From Brachionus manjavacas (Eukaryota > Rotifera > Eurotatoria > Ploima > Brachionidae), in assembly GCA_019054805.1 (NCBI GenBank), contig JAHQIY010000005.1, positions 1,347,501 to 1,411,500 on the forward strand: a DNA stretch of 64,000 nt, in the 5' to 3' direction. The position numbers and the translations under genes were made by a program. The notes beneath the pieces were generated by a model. It was not told where the DNA came from, ran no database searches, and saw nothing but the letters and a program-made list of their open reading frames with translations. The stretch's first letter is position 1. Every line of letters starts with the position of its first letter. This document shows, one piece after another, positions 22,441 to 35,600 of the stretch.

Positions 22441-23660
22441 ATAAAAAATTTAGTCTTTAATATTTTTTTAAAAATTAATTAAAATTAGTAATTTACGTTT
22501 CGTAATTTAAGTTTTTTGTTATATAATTTATTAGAGTTTTGAATTCAATAAAGTTTATCTAAAATATTTTTCTTTTTCGGCAAATTTTAAATTATAAAAA
22601 ATTCCATTCATTCATTCAAATTCAAGCGGCATTTTCTGTATTCAGGCAAAATTTTCCCTTCGATTTATTGATTTACAACATTAAAAAAGTTTTGTGTACG
22701 GTCAGGGCTGTATTGATAGGAAAAAAGTATTTTCAATTTTTTCCTTTAAATTCGATTTACTTTAGAAGACCATTCTAGAGGTTTTATAAATGACTATAAC
22801 TTTTACCTAAAAAGACTGTTAAGTAATTTTGAAATTAGAAATTTTTTAAGGGAATCAAAAATTAAAGTTTACAAATAGACAAAAATGTTAATTCATGTGC
22901 ATCTTAAATTAAACGTTTAGACACATTTTGAATTATTATAATACTAAAATTAAAAAAGAAAACCCTTGTTTTTTAAATATTATTATTATAAAAATTATTG
23001 AAAAAATTAAAATATATTTTTAATAATAAAATAAAATATGATGTAATAAAATAATTTTTCATCGATTACTTTAGATGAATTACCCTAATTTAATTGTTGA
23101 ATTTAGATTAAATGGTTCTTTATTCATTAATGATTCACCTATCAATTTTCATCGATTAGTCATCGTTTTTTTGTGACTTGGTATTAATTATTTTAATTTT
23201 GAAACTTTTTTTTAGAAAATTTTTAGCAAAAATTAAATTTTCGTGCTTTTTTAGAAATTTAAATCTAATCTTAATTTTTTCTAAGAAATTAAAATATAAA
23301 ATCTTTCTTTAGATGATTTAACATTTATTTATTTTTCATTATATTTTTTTAAAATTTTTTAAAAAGGAGAAAAACTCTTATTCAAATTTCACAAATAGAA
23401 AACACAAATCAATTGGATTCTTTTATTTCTTATTGATTTTCATTAAATTTACTTTAAAATAAATTGTCTTCTCAATAGAAAATTAATCTTTCCTTAAAAA
23501 AATTTTTAATTACTTATATCGGAGCGGTCACAATAGCTTAAATTTCATTTCAGGCGATTGTTTTAAACCTCATTCAAAAGAAAGAAAGCATTAATGAAAT
23601 AAAAATTCACACGATATCATTCCGTGTTTATTTTATAATTAAAATTTTTTTTATTTAATA
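22441..23660. other. Non-coding region between LINE and UTP20 3' end
   Basis: No gene recognised. The last ~60 bases hold likely UTP20 polyadenylation signals on the minus strand (AATAAA at 23,662-23,667 and 23,627-23,632). Confidence 0.45.
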
Positions 23661-23681
23661 TTTTATTTTTAGCTGATAAAT

Positions 23682-26600
23682 CTAATCAAATTTTTTAAAA
23701 TTATTCGTTCTTTGTTTTTTCACACCTCTTATTTTTTCTTTTTCGTGCGTAATTTTGCGTTTTTTGGCATCTTTTTTTCGCTGTTGTTTTCGAATCTTCT
23801 TTGCAGCCGACATTTGTGGATCAACCACAGCAAGCTGTGCCAATTTCCGTTTTCTTTCTTCCTTGTATTCAACTCTTTTTTTGTTCGTCTTTGAATATAT
23901 CAGACTAAAATCTTCAATTCCAATTGTGGTTTTTATCAAATTCAACACTTCTTTCGCCAAATGCTTCAGATTTTCATCATTCTGGTCAATTTCTGTTTCC
24001 CGTTGCAATAATGGTATTAGACATTGAACATAATTTTTGAGTTTTTCCTTTCCTAATTCAATAGAAATAGCTGCAAATAATTTAAAAATAAAAGTTCTTT
24101 TTATTGTTTCCTTAGGCTTATTGACCAACTCATATTTAGCTTCTTTTCCTATTTTTTTGATCAACCATTCAATGTTAATGTCATGTTTTAAGAGCTCATT
24201 TTGGTCATCGTTTTTGAGCTCGTGATGAATCAAAATTTTGGACATAAAAGCCAAATTTTTGACTATTTGCTCAGCCAGATCGCTTTCGAGCACAGGCGCC
24301 TTGAGTTGTTCGCAAAAATCATCAATCAGATTTCTAATTTTCAAATAATTTCCAATCAATTGATCCTCAATTTTGTGATTGAAAAAGCTAGCTTTGTCGC
24401 TAAGCAAGCTTTCAACCGAATTGTTTGCGAATAAAATACCAAACAACTGGCATGAGGCAAGACGAATCCATAGATGCTCATGACCTAAATAGCATTTGAC
24501 TTGGTCATACAAATCATTGATTGTTACAGCATATTTTTTATCATTTAATGTTTTAACATCTGTAAAAATTTTGATCAGTAGCGATAGAAGATTGTACAAA
24601 TATTGGTCATAGAATTTTTCACTTAGAGCTGCGTCCGTATTCATTTCAACATTCTTAAAATGAATTTAATTAAATAAAATTTTCAATATTTTTTGCATTT
24701 TAAGGAAAATTCTACAGAATTATTTTAATTTTTAAATTTATAAAAATTAAGTTTTGTGTTCCCCAGAGTTGTTACTCGCTATTTTTCACTGTTTTTCGGT
24801 TGTCCCTCAAATGAAGAAGCGGAACGGAAGTAACCCTAAAATGCGGAAAATCGGAATGGAAAATTGTCATAAAAATTGATGTCATTAAAAAGCGGAAGTC
24901 GAAACTAAATAAAAGTGGGTATGAAAAAATTAAGGAATCTAAAGAGCGGAATCGGAAAAATATAATTTTATTTATAAAAAAATTTTAAAATTTTTGAGTT
25001 TGATGAAAAAATCCATCATGTTATAGTAAAAATTATGAAAAAAATTTCAATACATGAAGTCTTAAGCGCTTGGCTATTTTATTTTTTATTTTCATTTTCT
25101 TTAATTATTTAAAAAAAAAATTGATGATTAAAGATTTTTATTAAAAAAACTATGCGAACAAAATTGCAAATAATTGCTAATTATGTGATGAGTTATTATG
25201 TTTAAAATCTATCAAATCCCGAACCGTGAAAATATTTCACATATTTAATGCTTTTAGCCAAGTGTAAAAATAATTGCAAGTCATCTTGGTTTTTGTTTTT
25301 TTCGGCATTTTGCACAAAATAATTTTTTTTAAATTAAAATTTTTCCATCGTTTACATTTACTTTTTTTATAATTAAAAACTTAGTTTTCTAAAAATTAAT
25401 AATAAAATATAAAAATCTTCCGCTTCCGCATTTTAGGCCACTCAAATTCGTTCAAATTTTCCCTATTTTAGGTACAATCCCATTTTTCAAGTCTTAATTA
25501 TTAAAAATAAATGCAGTTTTTTTAAAAAAAAAACAATCGAAAAGATTGTGGTAATAGCGGCTCGAAATATCAATCTTATAATCTTAGAGCTAAAATATCT
25601 TATGTTCGAATAGACATAACTTAATTTAAATCTACATATCCTGAAAGTGCTTAGTTTCATCTAAATAATGGTGTATTAATTAAATTTATTATTGCATAAA
25701 TGATCAATATTTTGGCAAAATAATGGAAAAAATTTGGTATCTTCACTATTTTTGTATCTAGCCCGCGGTTTACTTCACAAACCCGATTTTTTTTCCAATA
25801 TCTGAAACTTGAAAAGCTTATTAACAAATGTTGGGATTACTTTTTTATTTTTTTTAAAGTAAAAAAATAGATGAAATGAGTTTAAAACTAATTTGAAAAA
25901 GAATAATATTTTTTTATCATGTAAAGAGTCAAGAAAAATTAAAATTCTAATAACTGCAGGTTAATAATTGTCCCTTTTCTATCCTAAAGGATAATAGGGG
26001 ACGCTCATCACCTTTTCTGGTACCTTTTTGAGCAATGGCTCTGGTCTGATACAGAGATTACTGCAAGTTGATCATCTACACCGCAATTTTTACCCAGAAG
26101 AAAACGGTTCTCCTTTTTTAATGAACGGTTTTAAAACATACTTTCCATTCTGCAGAGATATTTGAAGACTTTTTCCACCCTAAGCGGAACAACATACAAA
26201 TCATTTGGCCAAAATTAACTGTAATTTTTTAATCTTAATCTAATAAAAAGTTAGAATCAAAAAAAGTGATTGTTCATTAATAAAGTTTTACCTAACTAAA
26301 TAAGTAAAATTATACTATCCAATGGAGATATCAATATTCTATTATTTACTAAACAATTTGTTATAAAATTGGAAAAAATTGAAATAGCTCTTTTAACATT
26401 TGAGTTAGAATTATGAGTATTTGGGTTTAAAATTTTTTTTTAAAAATTATAGCTCCTTCAGGAGAAAATTAATTGAGTTCTTGAAAAAAGTAATTTAAAT
26501 AAAATAGTAAAAATTAATGGGTCTTTTCTTGGTCCAACCAATTATTTGGTGAAAAAATTATATTTTAATTTTGGAAACAATTCTTAATCTCATAAAAGGT

Positions 26601-29600
26601 TTTAATATGCAAAGAGTTTTAAAATAAGTTTTATTTTTACTTTTTAAGTCTGTAAATTTTCGGAAAAAATTCTTTCTTTTACTTACTTTATTAAAATTTT
26701 CAGAATTCAACTCATCTTTAAGCACTTCGAGTACAATTTCGACTCTTTTTTCGAACTTTTCTTGCTCAGATTCAACAAATATTTTGATCAAAAGAGCAGC
26801 GATTCGTTTGTGCATTGGCTTTTGGTCATTTTTGAAAAGTGAAATAGTCATATTAAACAAATTGTCTTTTTTTTCCTCACTTATCTTTTCGATTAGAGAT
26901 TTAATAGCGAGACAAGCTAATTTTTTACATTTGGCTGAGTCATCGTTATGCAACTGAATTGCCAAGGGCAAGTAGAAAAGTGCTGCATGTTCATTCAATT
27001 TGGCCATTGGAAAACTGCTAAACATGGTCGCGAGCATCTCGATAGCCGATTCGCGTCCATTTTCGTACTCATAGTTCAATTGCATTACATAAAATTCCAG
27101 TAATTTTACCAATTTTTTCTCTGCTAGAGAATATTCCAGCATATACTGAAGCATTGTTTGCCGCGATTGGAGTCTGACATTTGGCGAGTCTGCCTGAATG
27201 CTTAGCTTCATGACCTTGCCGAGGACTTCGGTCAATTCATCACAAGCCAACCTTCGAGACAATATGGCTTTTAGCAAATTAAAAGCCGATGATTGCTTCT
27301 GGTTGTCATACAAATTTCGTTCTGCGTAGTGCAAAAGAACCTGCAGTTGTTCGTCATCTAGATTAAATTGCTTGACATCTCTTATTAAGTTGGATATGAC
27401 TTTGTAGCATATCATTAGAAGTTCGAGGTTCTCGCCACGTTCGCTCTCAGATGATGAGCTTGAATATGTTCGCAATAGGTTAAAAAGCTTGGCTGCTATG
27501 AGTTTACAGTTTTGGTCAATAGATGGAAGTGGACATTTTAACAGGCCACTTAGACAGCGTAGAGTTATTATTGTTACTTTTAAAAATTTTCCATCTAGAT
27601 ATTCAACAAACACGGGAATATAGGGATCAAGAAGCTGAACATTTTTCGTTTGATTGTTAGCATCGAACAGACGGTTTTGTCTCATTAATGAATTCATTAG
27701 CTAAATCAAAAAAGATATATTTTAAAAAAAAATTTAATAATTTAATAAACATAAGAGGAACATTTATTTACAAATTTTTTCTTTTTACAGCTTTTTCTAT
27801 TTGTAATCTTAACTCTTGTCCTAAAAAATTAAACAGTATTTCTTTTTTCAGTACTTTTCTATGTGTAATTTGCAAGGAGCTACCATAGGTTACCTCCTAG
27901 CAAGCTAGTCTTGCTGTAGCTTATATATATTATTATTATTATTATTAAACTCTCAAAATTTGAAAAAAAATCAGCTAATTTTTTTTTCCATTCCAACTTC
28001 TAGACAATTTTTAAAGAATATCTTCAAGAACGTCAATCATCCAAAGAGTTCAAAATATTAATAAAAAAAACCTCCAACTTGATAAAATTATTTAAATTGA
28101 AAACCGATATTTCAAAAAAGAGTATAAGATTTTGAAGCAAAAATTGTAAGAGAATAGAGGACAAATTTTGGCGAAATTATGCAATATGTTTTTAGAATTC
28201 ATAGTGTCGAATACGATGAAAATCAGTGGACATTAAGTAGATGTAGTTGCTGGAACTTGGTGAAAAACTAAAACTTTCACCATCTGATAGCGATCGTAGC
28301 AAGGAAAAAAGGATTTTCAAACAGAGTTTCAAAAGGAATCAAATTAAATTTAAAAGGTTATTTTTTAAGAATATTGGATTTAAATCTAATACAGTGTTAG
28401 AAATTATTTTATTCATATTAATAGTAGCTGGGGAAAAAATTAAAAGTTAAAATTCAAGCTAAATTTCTCATTTTTTTTGTAAAGCAACTTTCATTTTTGC
28501 CATTTCTTCAACTATTAATATAATATTAAAGTTGAAATTTAAAAAAAGAATTTTCAATATTTTTTTATTCATATTATTAGTTGATGTCTTGAATAATCAA
28601 CAAGAACTTATTTAAATTCATTTTACCTTATTTGGCAATTTAAAAATGTATCTTTATTCTTTTTAAAAATCTGTTACGTACAGTGCTGGAAATTAATTTG
28701 TCATATCATAACATATGATATCAGTTGATATTATTAGATATCAGGAAAAAAAATTATTTACATATTTTACATGTGGCAAGTTTTTTTTTCTATTTTACAT
28801 TTCTAAAAATGATTGCGTAATTATATTTCAAATTTTAAAATGCTTAAAAGTTCAGTTTTAATGAAACAACGTAATTTAAAAATTTCAAAAAAATTAAATA
28901 GAAAAAAAAACTTGTCATATAGAAATTCAAATTTTAATTCACCTGATATTATCTGATATCAAATGGTAAAAGTTGATATCAGCTGATACGAGGAAAGTTT
29001 TAAAAAATGATATTAAATGATATCAGATTTAAGATGTGACAAGTTAATTTCCGGTACTGTACTTGATTCAATTTATAAGCAACTTTTTTTTAGTAATATG
29101 AAGTATCTTTTAATTAATAAACAAATAGTTATAACAATATTTCTATCGTCCCATTATAAATTACAAGTGGATACATTTTGCGATTCAAACAAAAAAAAAA
29201 TATACCATGTACATTAATAAATGCTAAATAATTGAAAGATTTTAATTTTGGTTGATTTTTTATTTAATTTCGTACTGTAAAATTAGATTGAACTTAATTA
29301 TTCATTGATGATTTTAAGTTGAATTATAAAAAAAAAAAACTTTTTCATCATTATGGAAAATATTTTTAATTTTAGAACAAAAATTAAAGGGACTTTTGTA
29401 GAATTAATACCTTTGACTGTTATCTTTAAATTTTTTCTCTTATAATGCATCTTTTTTTAACTTATTTTTATCTATTTATTTATTTACTTAATTAAAGTAA
29501 AAGTCCCATGGAAAAATCGGAATAAGATTTTAAAATACAATTAAATATTTATTTTAAAATTAAGTGAAAAAAATGTTATATTCTAATATTAAGTTATTAA

Positions 29601-32600
29601 TAATTCAATACCAAATTACAGAAAGAGTTAATTGCGAGAAGACATTATTTTTTTATTTAATTCATTTTAATCAAATATTTCAATTTTTCCACGGGACTTA
29701 TCAAATAATTAAAATGATAAAATAAAAAAATTAAATTGAATAACATGGATTAATTTTTTAATTGATTTCAACTCCAATATTCAAGCTTAAACTTAGATCG
29801 CTTTTATTTTTTATTTTTATTATATTCTAATTTTTTAAATCAGATTTTTTTAAATATTTTATTTCAATGAGAAAGAGCTATGACCCGAAAAAAATTAGTA
29901 GCTATAAATTTCTGATGCAACTTTCAAATAGAAAATATTCAAAACTTACCTGCAAAGCAAATTCAATTATAATATGTTGATTGGTTTTAGCTTGAGTCTT
30001 AGGCTTATCGCCACCTCGTCTTGGCTCTACAGGTATAATGAGGCAGCTTTCGGGCATTTTTCTTTCGTCCATTTCCTCATCAAAATTGGCCGGTTTCATT
30101 TCATTTTGATCAGTAAGTCTCTTTCTCAGCTTTTTCTTATAAGCACTAGGATCCTTGAACGCATCAAATGTATCATTTATCAGTCCATATACCAGACACA
30201 TAATACTGTCTGTATTCAGGCTACTGTTTTCCAGCAAACCATTCAGAATATATTTAAGGGCTTCTTCGATTTTCCTAATCATCTTTCGTGTCGTACACAA
30301 ATCAAGCTGTTCCTTGAAGGGTTTAAGCAAAGTCAGAAGCTCCGATTGACTCAAAAACTTGGCAATTATTTGCAAAGATTGAAACGAGCTGACCGTCTTT
30401 GCCTCCATTAGCTTGGAAACAATCTGCTTAACTTCTTTTTCCTCAGAGCTGTCCGAGAATAGCTCCAGTCTCACACTATTCAACAAAATGGCCACACTAG
30501 AATCCAAATCTCCCACTTGAAGCTTGCTTTGAACATTTTTCAGCACAACCAAATTGGTGAAACAAAGCACATGCACTTGGTACCCTTTTAACAACGAATT
30601 GCCAAGCTCTTTGAAAACATTAAAGTAGTACTTCTTGTCAGGCAAGGTCTCGACCATTTTAATCAAACAATCTCTCGTAGTATTTCTTACACTCATGGCT
30701 CTTGACTTAAGCATGTCACACACTTTGTACAACAAGCCTGGCAAATGAGTCTCCAAAGTTCGCCTGGGCAAATTGTTGAGCAATTTCAAAATTGCCAGAG
30801 CCATGGGCACGCGCAAAATCTGCTCGTCCTCATCCTCATGCTTGTTAATTTTGTGCTCGCCTTCTGATTTAAGTTTCTTGGTCAAACACTTGAACAACAC
30901 CGGAATTATTGATTTGGTCACCGTTGAGTGTATTTTGTTAGCCATTGCGGAGCCGACTAACTTTTTGCGTCTTCCTCCCTCTTCTATTTGATCAGACTTT
31001 TCTTCAGTCTCTTTATCCACATAATAGTCGGTCTCAGTTGACAAACTAAGATCGTAGTGAAAAGCGTCCAGTACTTGGACCAAAATTTTGATCACCAATT
31101 TTGGATTCATTTTGTTCTTTGGCAAAATTTTCAAATAGTACTCGACTATTTTGATGTATTTGGGCCAGTCAAGGGTGGAGCAAATGGCGCCAATTGTATG
31201 ACAGGCGTCCTCGATCAAATAGTCGTATTTATGGTACATTTCATTGTCCAAAAATGATCTTACCAACGGCATCATGAAGCCGAGCAGGTTTTCATTCGAA
31301 ATGTGCTGACAGTGCATTTGCAGCCGCTTCAAAGCCCGCGCTCTCCGGTGCATCTGAATGTGCTTTATGTTCTCAAAGAAATCTTTTTCCGGGTCTTCCA
31401 AATCGAACAAAATGTGAAAATCTTTCAAAAATGGCAAATATTTGCCAAATTTGTTTATAAGCTCAACAAAGATGATGATGTATTCGTGGCGACAATTTTC
31501 TGCAGAAGACTTTAGGCCCAGTTTCAAACAGGACATGAAGTTGGCTTCGAACAAATTTTTCTCCTGCTTATTTAGCTCAAGTGACGAGCTTTTGTCCAAC
31601 AAAATTTTGATTGAATTGGTAGATGATTCTTTGATGGCCAAGTCGCCGATTTCGTTGATGAAATAGAAACAATTATAAATTAGAATGGCAGCTAGATTGA
31701 TATCAAAACTCGACCATGACGCAACCATTTCATTAATTTGCTTGAAGGCCTCAAGTCTCAGCAAGTAGTCAGGCTCGTCTAGTTTTTTGGCATCCCATGC
31801 ATTCAAATCACTGATCAATTTGGATACGCCATCAAAACTTGAGTCCAATTGCTGAATGGTCTTGAAAATGTTTACAAGCTCGATGCGTGATTGTCTATTT
31901 TTTATCACTAGGAACAGCCTGCTCAATGGAAGCACAAAATCGGACACTTTTTGAACTTGTTTCAGCAAGTAGTTGATTGAATTTAGTATGTTAACTTCGT
32001 TTTCTTCACTTTGGATGCGATTTTTTACCAAATATGGCACTAGGAGAAGGATAATTTTTTGACATTGAGTCTGAGAATTTGATGCAAATGAGCTAATGCG
32101 GGCTAAAATTTTTAAAGGTCTGCTTGGCAAGACCTTTTTGGACATGTTGGCAGAGACCAATTTTTCAATGTGATTGACTATTGAGTTGACATGAGGACGA
32201 AGAATGGAAGTGCCAAAATTAAGCTCTTCATTTGAATCTAAAATTATGCCAAATGGAAGTTGAAGTGTGCGCTCCGAGTCTGAATTTTCCTCTTCTTTGA
32301 AATCGGCAAAAGAGACCAGGTTATGCACTAGCTCAAGCACATAATCGATTACTTTTTGAGAGCATTTCTCAGTATCGATTAATTCAAATATTTTGGTTAA
32401 CAAGGTTGAGCTACCAAGTGGTTGCTGGGAAATGATGCTTGGGTCCAGCACGGTAAAATCAGTCTTTTTAGTCACGAAAAGTGGAAAATATTTTGGTTTC
32501 TCACTCCATAGATGAAATATTTTTAGCAAATTGTTCACACTTTGGAGAGATTCAACAGGTAATTTTACTGACTGGGGCCAAATAAATGAGTCGAATATCA

Positions 32601-35600
32601 GGTAGTATTCACATTGGGTAAAATTCAAATGGTCAAATATATCGAAAAACTTTAAAAAAAAATACAGATTAAAAACTTTAAAGTTAAAAAAAAAATTGGT
32701 TAGCACATCTTTTAGCTAACACAATCATTCTAGACTAAATACCTTGGGACTTAAAAGTCTAGAAGATCGTAGATTAGAGGAGACCTTATTCAAATTAACA
32801 AAATAATCAATGGCTTTGAGAAAATTAATCTACTGAATGGTATCAATTCTGCTAAAAGTTTGGCACTAAATTTAAGAAGGGAGAATAAAATGAGGATTAC
32901 AAGAGAATTGACCAAACGCGGCTCATAGAGATACAATTTCCTTACAAATCGAGTAGTGTCAAAATGGAATAACCTGTCACAGGACAGTGTCAGTTCTAAA
33001 TCAATCAACAGTTTCAAATCAAGGATAGACAATGATTGACTATTGAGTTTGGCAATGGGCAAAACAAGAGAAGAAAGACTGTCAAAGTCTTCCAAGGGCT
33101 AAATGCCGACAAGCGTTAGTATAGCTATTCTACAGTCTCAATACTACTAATACTACTATTACTACTACTTGGATCATTGATCGATAAAAAAATTTTTATT
33201 CTTAGTTTTTTTTTGTTTTTAGAATTATTTAAATAAAAAATTCAATTTTTTGGAGATCTATAAACCTTAACTTTCAGGATTTTGTGAAGAATATATTTAA
33301 ATCTAATTCCTGCTAAATTTGCAGAGTTTAGCAGACCTTGATATTTGATGCAACTTTGAATGTGGCGCTATTATGTTGCATTCATGGAACTAATTTTAGA
33401 AAAACATATAGAAAAAAATTGTTCAATTTTTTTGCATTTTTTTTTCTATCATTTTTATCATTTCGTACTGAATTGCACAAAACCACTATTAACTTGAAAA
33501 ATTTTAATTCTGGATTCAAGAGGAAAAACTAGATTAATTTTTTTCCCTAAAAAGCCAGAACAATATTTTTTTTAACTAAAACTATAAATAAAACTGAAAC
33601 TATTAGGCAAACTGAAGGTTATCATCAAATTTTCAAGATTATGGCCGAAGTCAAATCTGACTTAAAAAAAAACTATCTATTTTAAAGGTTTTCTTTTAAA
33701 ATATATATATTTTTTTTAAATCTATTAAAAGTTGAAATAAGCTTACTTTTTAAATTTTTTCACTATATTTTTGACATAATATTTAATATGCTTTGTATAA
33801 ATTTAATTTCTGACTTTAAGGTTTTATTTTTTTAGTAAATACTTTTTCGATAAAAAGATGACATTTTCCTATTTTAGAAATATACTAAGATCCACAGTTG
33901 TATAAAAGTTACAAGCAACAATTCCAAGTAAGTTTTTAAATTTTTTCAAATAATTAAATTTAGACTTGAAAAAAATTTAATTCTAAGTCTTTAATTTGAC
34001 ATAAAAGGCTCCTTTTTACTTTTTTTCATTTGGGATTTTATAAAGGTATGTAAAACGGAAAAATTTTCCGGACTAAGTTTGAGTTGTCATAACTTTCTCA
34101 TTCTAAATCCTCAGAGTTAGTTTAATTTTATTAATTTGTTAAAAAGAATGAATTAAAGAGAGACCCTTCGAAATCGTATGCATTTTAACTATTAAAAAAA
34201 ATCGTAGATTAGGAAATAAATATACTGTCAACCATAAATGGAAAATCCAATTATTACTCCGACAACAAGCAGCAGATGTCAGCTGTTTAATATAATAAAA
34301 TATAATGCTTCTCTCCATCATTAAGTATCATTCAGAAAAAAATTTTATATTTTGCCCGACTTGGCGAGCTCTCATTACGCACAAGCGTCATTGGACTTTA
34401 TGATCGTAAATTCAGTCGATTATGTCGACAAGGTGGATGACCCTGCAAATCTGCCTGAAGTATGATATTTATTTGTTATTTCTGTTGAAGATTTTTGGTC
34501 AATATTGAGAGGGAAAGTCTACGAGGATGGCTGGGAAGCGAAAAAACTTCATCAATTGAGGCTCAGGGTACTAAAATGTCTGGGTGAAACCAGCCTAGCA
34601 TCAGTACAGACGCTAATGAAAGGTGTTAAAAGTTGGATTGACTAAATTCGAAGAAATGATATAATATAAAAAGTTAATAATAAACTTTGAAAAGCTTTGA
34701 AATCTCTTTCTAAATCACTTTGCCATATACTTTTTTTTTTAAAAATCACCTTTTGAAAAAATTCCGGAAGCTTTGTCTTCACCCGTTAAAAGAAATGGTA
34801 AAATAAAAAAGCAATTCAAAGTCTAAGCATTTCAATTTTTTTTTAATGTTTGATTGAAAAAAGAAATGATTTAGAATTTTTTTCAATTAAAGTTATTATA
34901 TAATTTTTAAATAAATTTTCAGAATAAGAGATTTTTTAGAGATAGCGACCGCATTCAAAAAAAAATGATAAAAAATTTGTCTTTCTATGACATGCATTTT
35001 AGATAATTTAAAAAAAATCAATTATGAACATTGACTTTGAATAAATTTAATTTAAGACAATAAAATTTAAAAAGTGAACATACTTGTTTAAATCTTATTG
35101 AAACCTGTTGCTTGATCACTCTGGTCAGATTAACATGGTACTCATCAACCAATTTTTTATCTTTATTCATTGCTATAATTTCATCATTCAATTTAAGAGT
35201 ATATTTTTGTATAAAACTCAACATAAGCAAAACTCGATGAGAAAAATTTTCCATTTGACGCGCCAATTTTTTGAACAAAATGTCCAATGTTTGCAAAATA
35301 CCCAGTATTTTCTTAAATGGAATGCATTTTTTTGCATCATAAATAGGCGAATCTAGTTCCCCAAGTCTCTTTATTAAATTTATTAAAAATTGGTCTCTTG
35401 TAGCCTCGTCATAATTGTTATCGTTAAAATCAAATCGATCTGAGTTTTTCTCATCCAAATCCAAAAGTACCACATTAATTGAATCGAAAATTAAATTGAA
35501 AAAGTAGTTCAATTCGTACTCAGCACATGATGACAAAAACTGAATTATTGTCGATCTTTTGTTCAACTTGGTATCACGACTGGACGTGTGCGTAGTCTCA

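Noticed and set aside
29974..31666. Plus-strand open frames across 29,974-31,666
   Set aside because: They are antisense shadows of UTP20 exon 9, which is strongly conserved on the minus strand.
32790..33095. Minus-strand 101-codon open frame as a UTP20 exon
   Set aside because: UTP20 exons 8 and 9 join in phase without it, and the plus strand reads a LINE RT tail.
35018..35083. Extension of UTP20 exon 8 to the stop at 35,018
   Set aside because: A donor (gtatgt) follows CAA at 35,084 and the next exon continues the conserved protein in phase.
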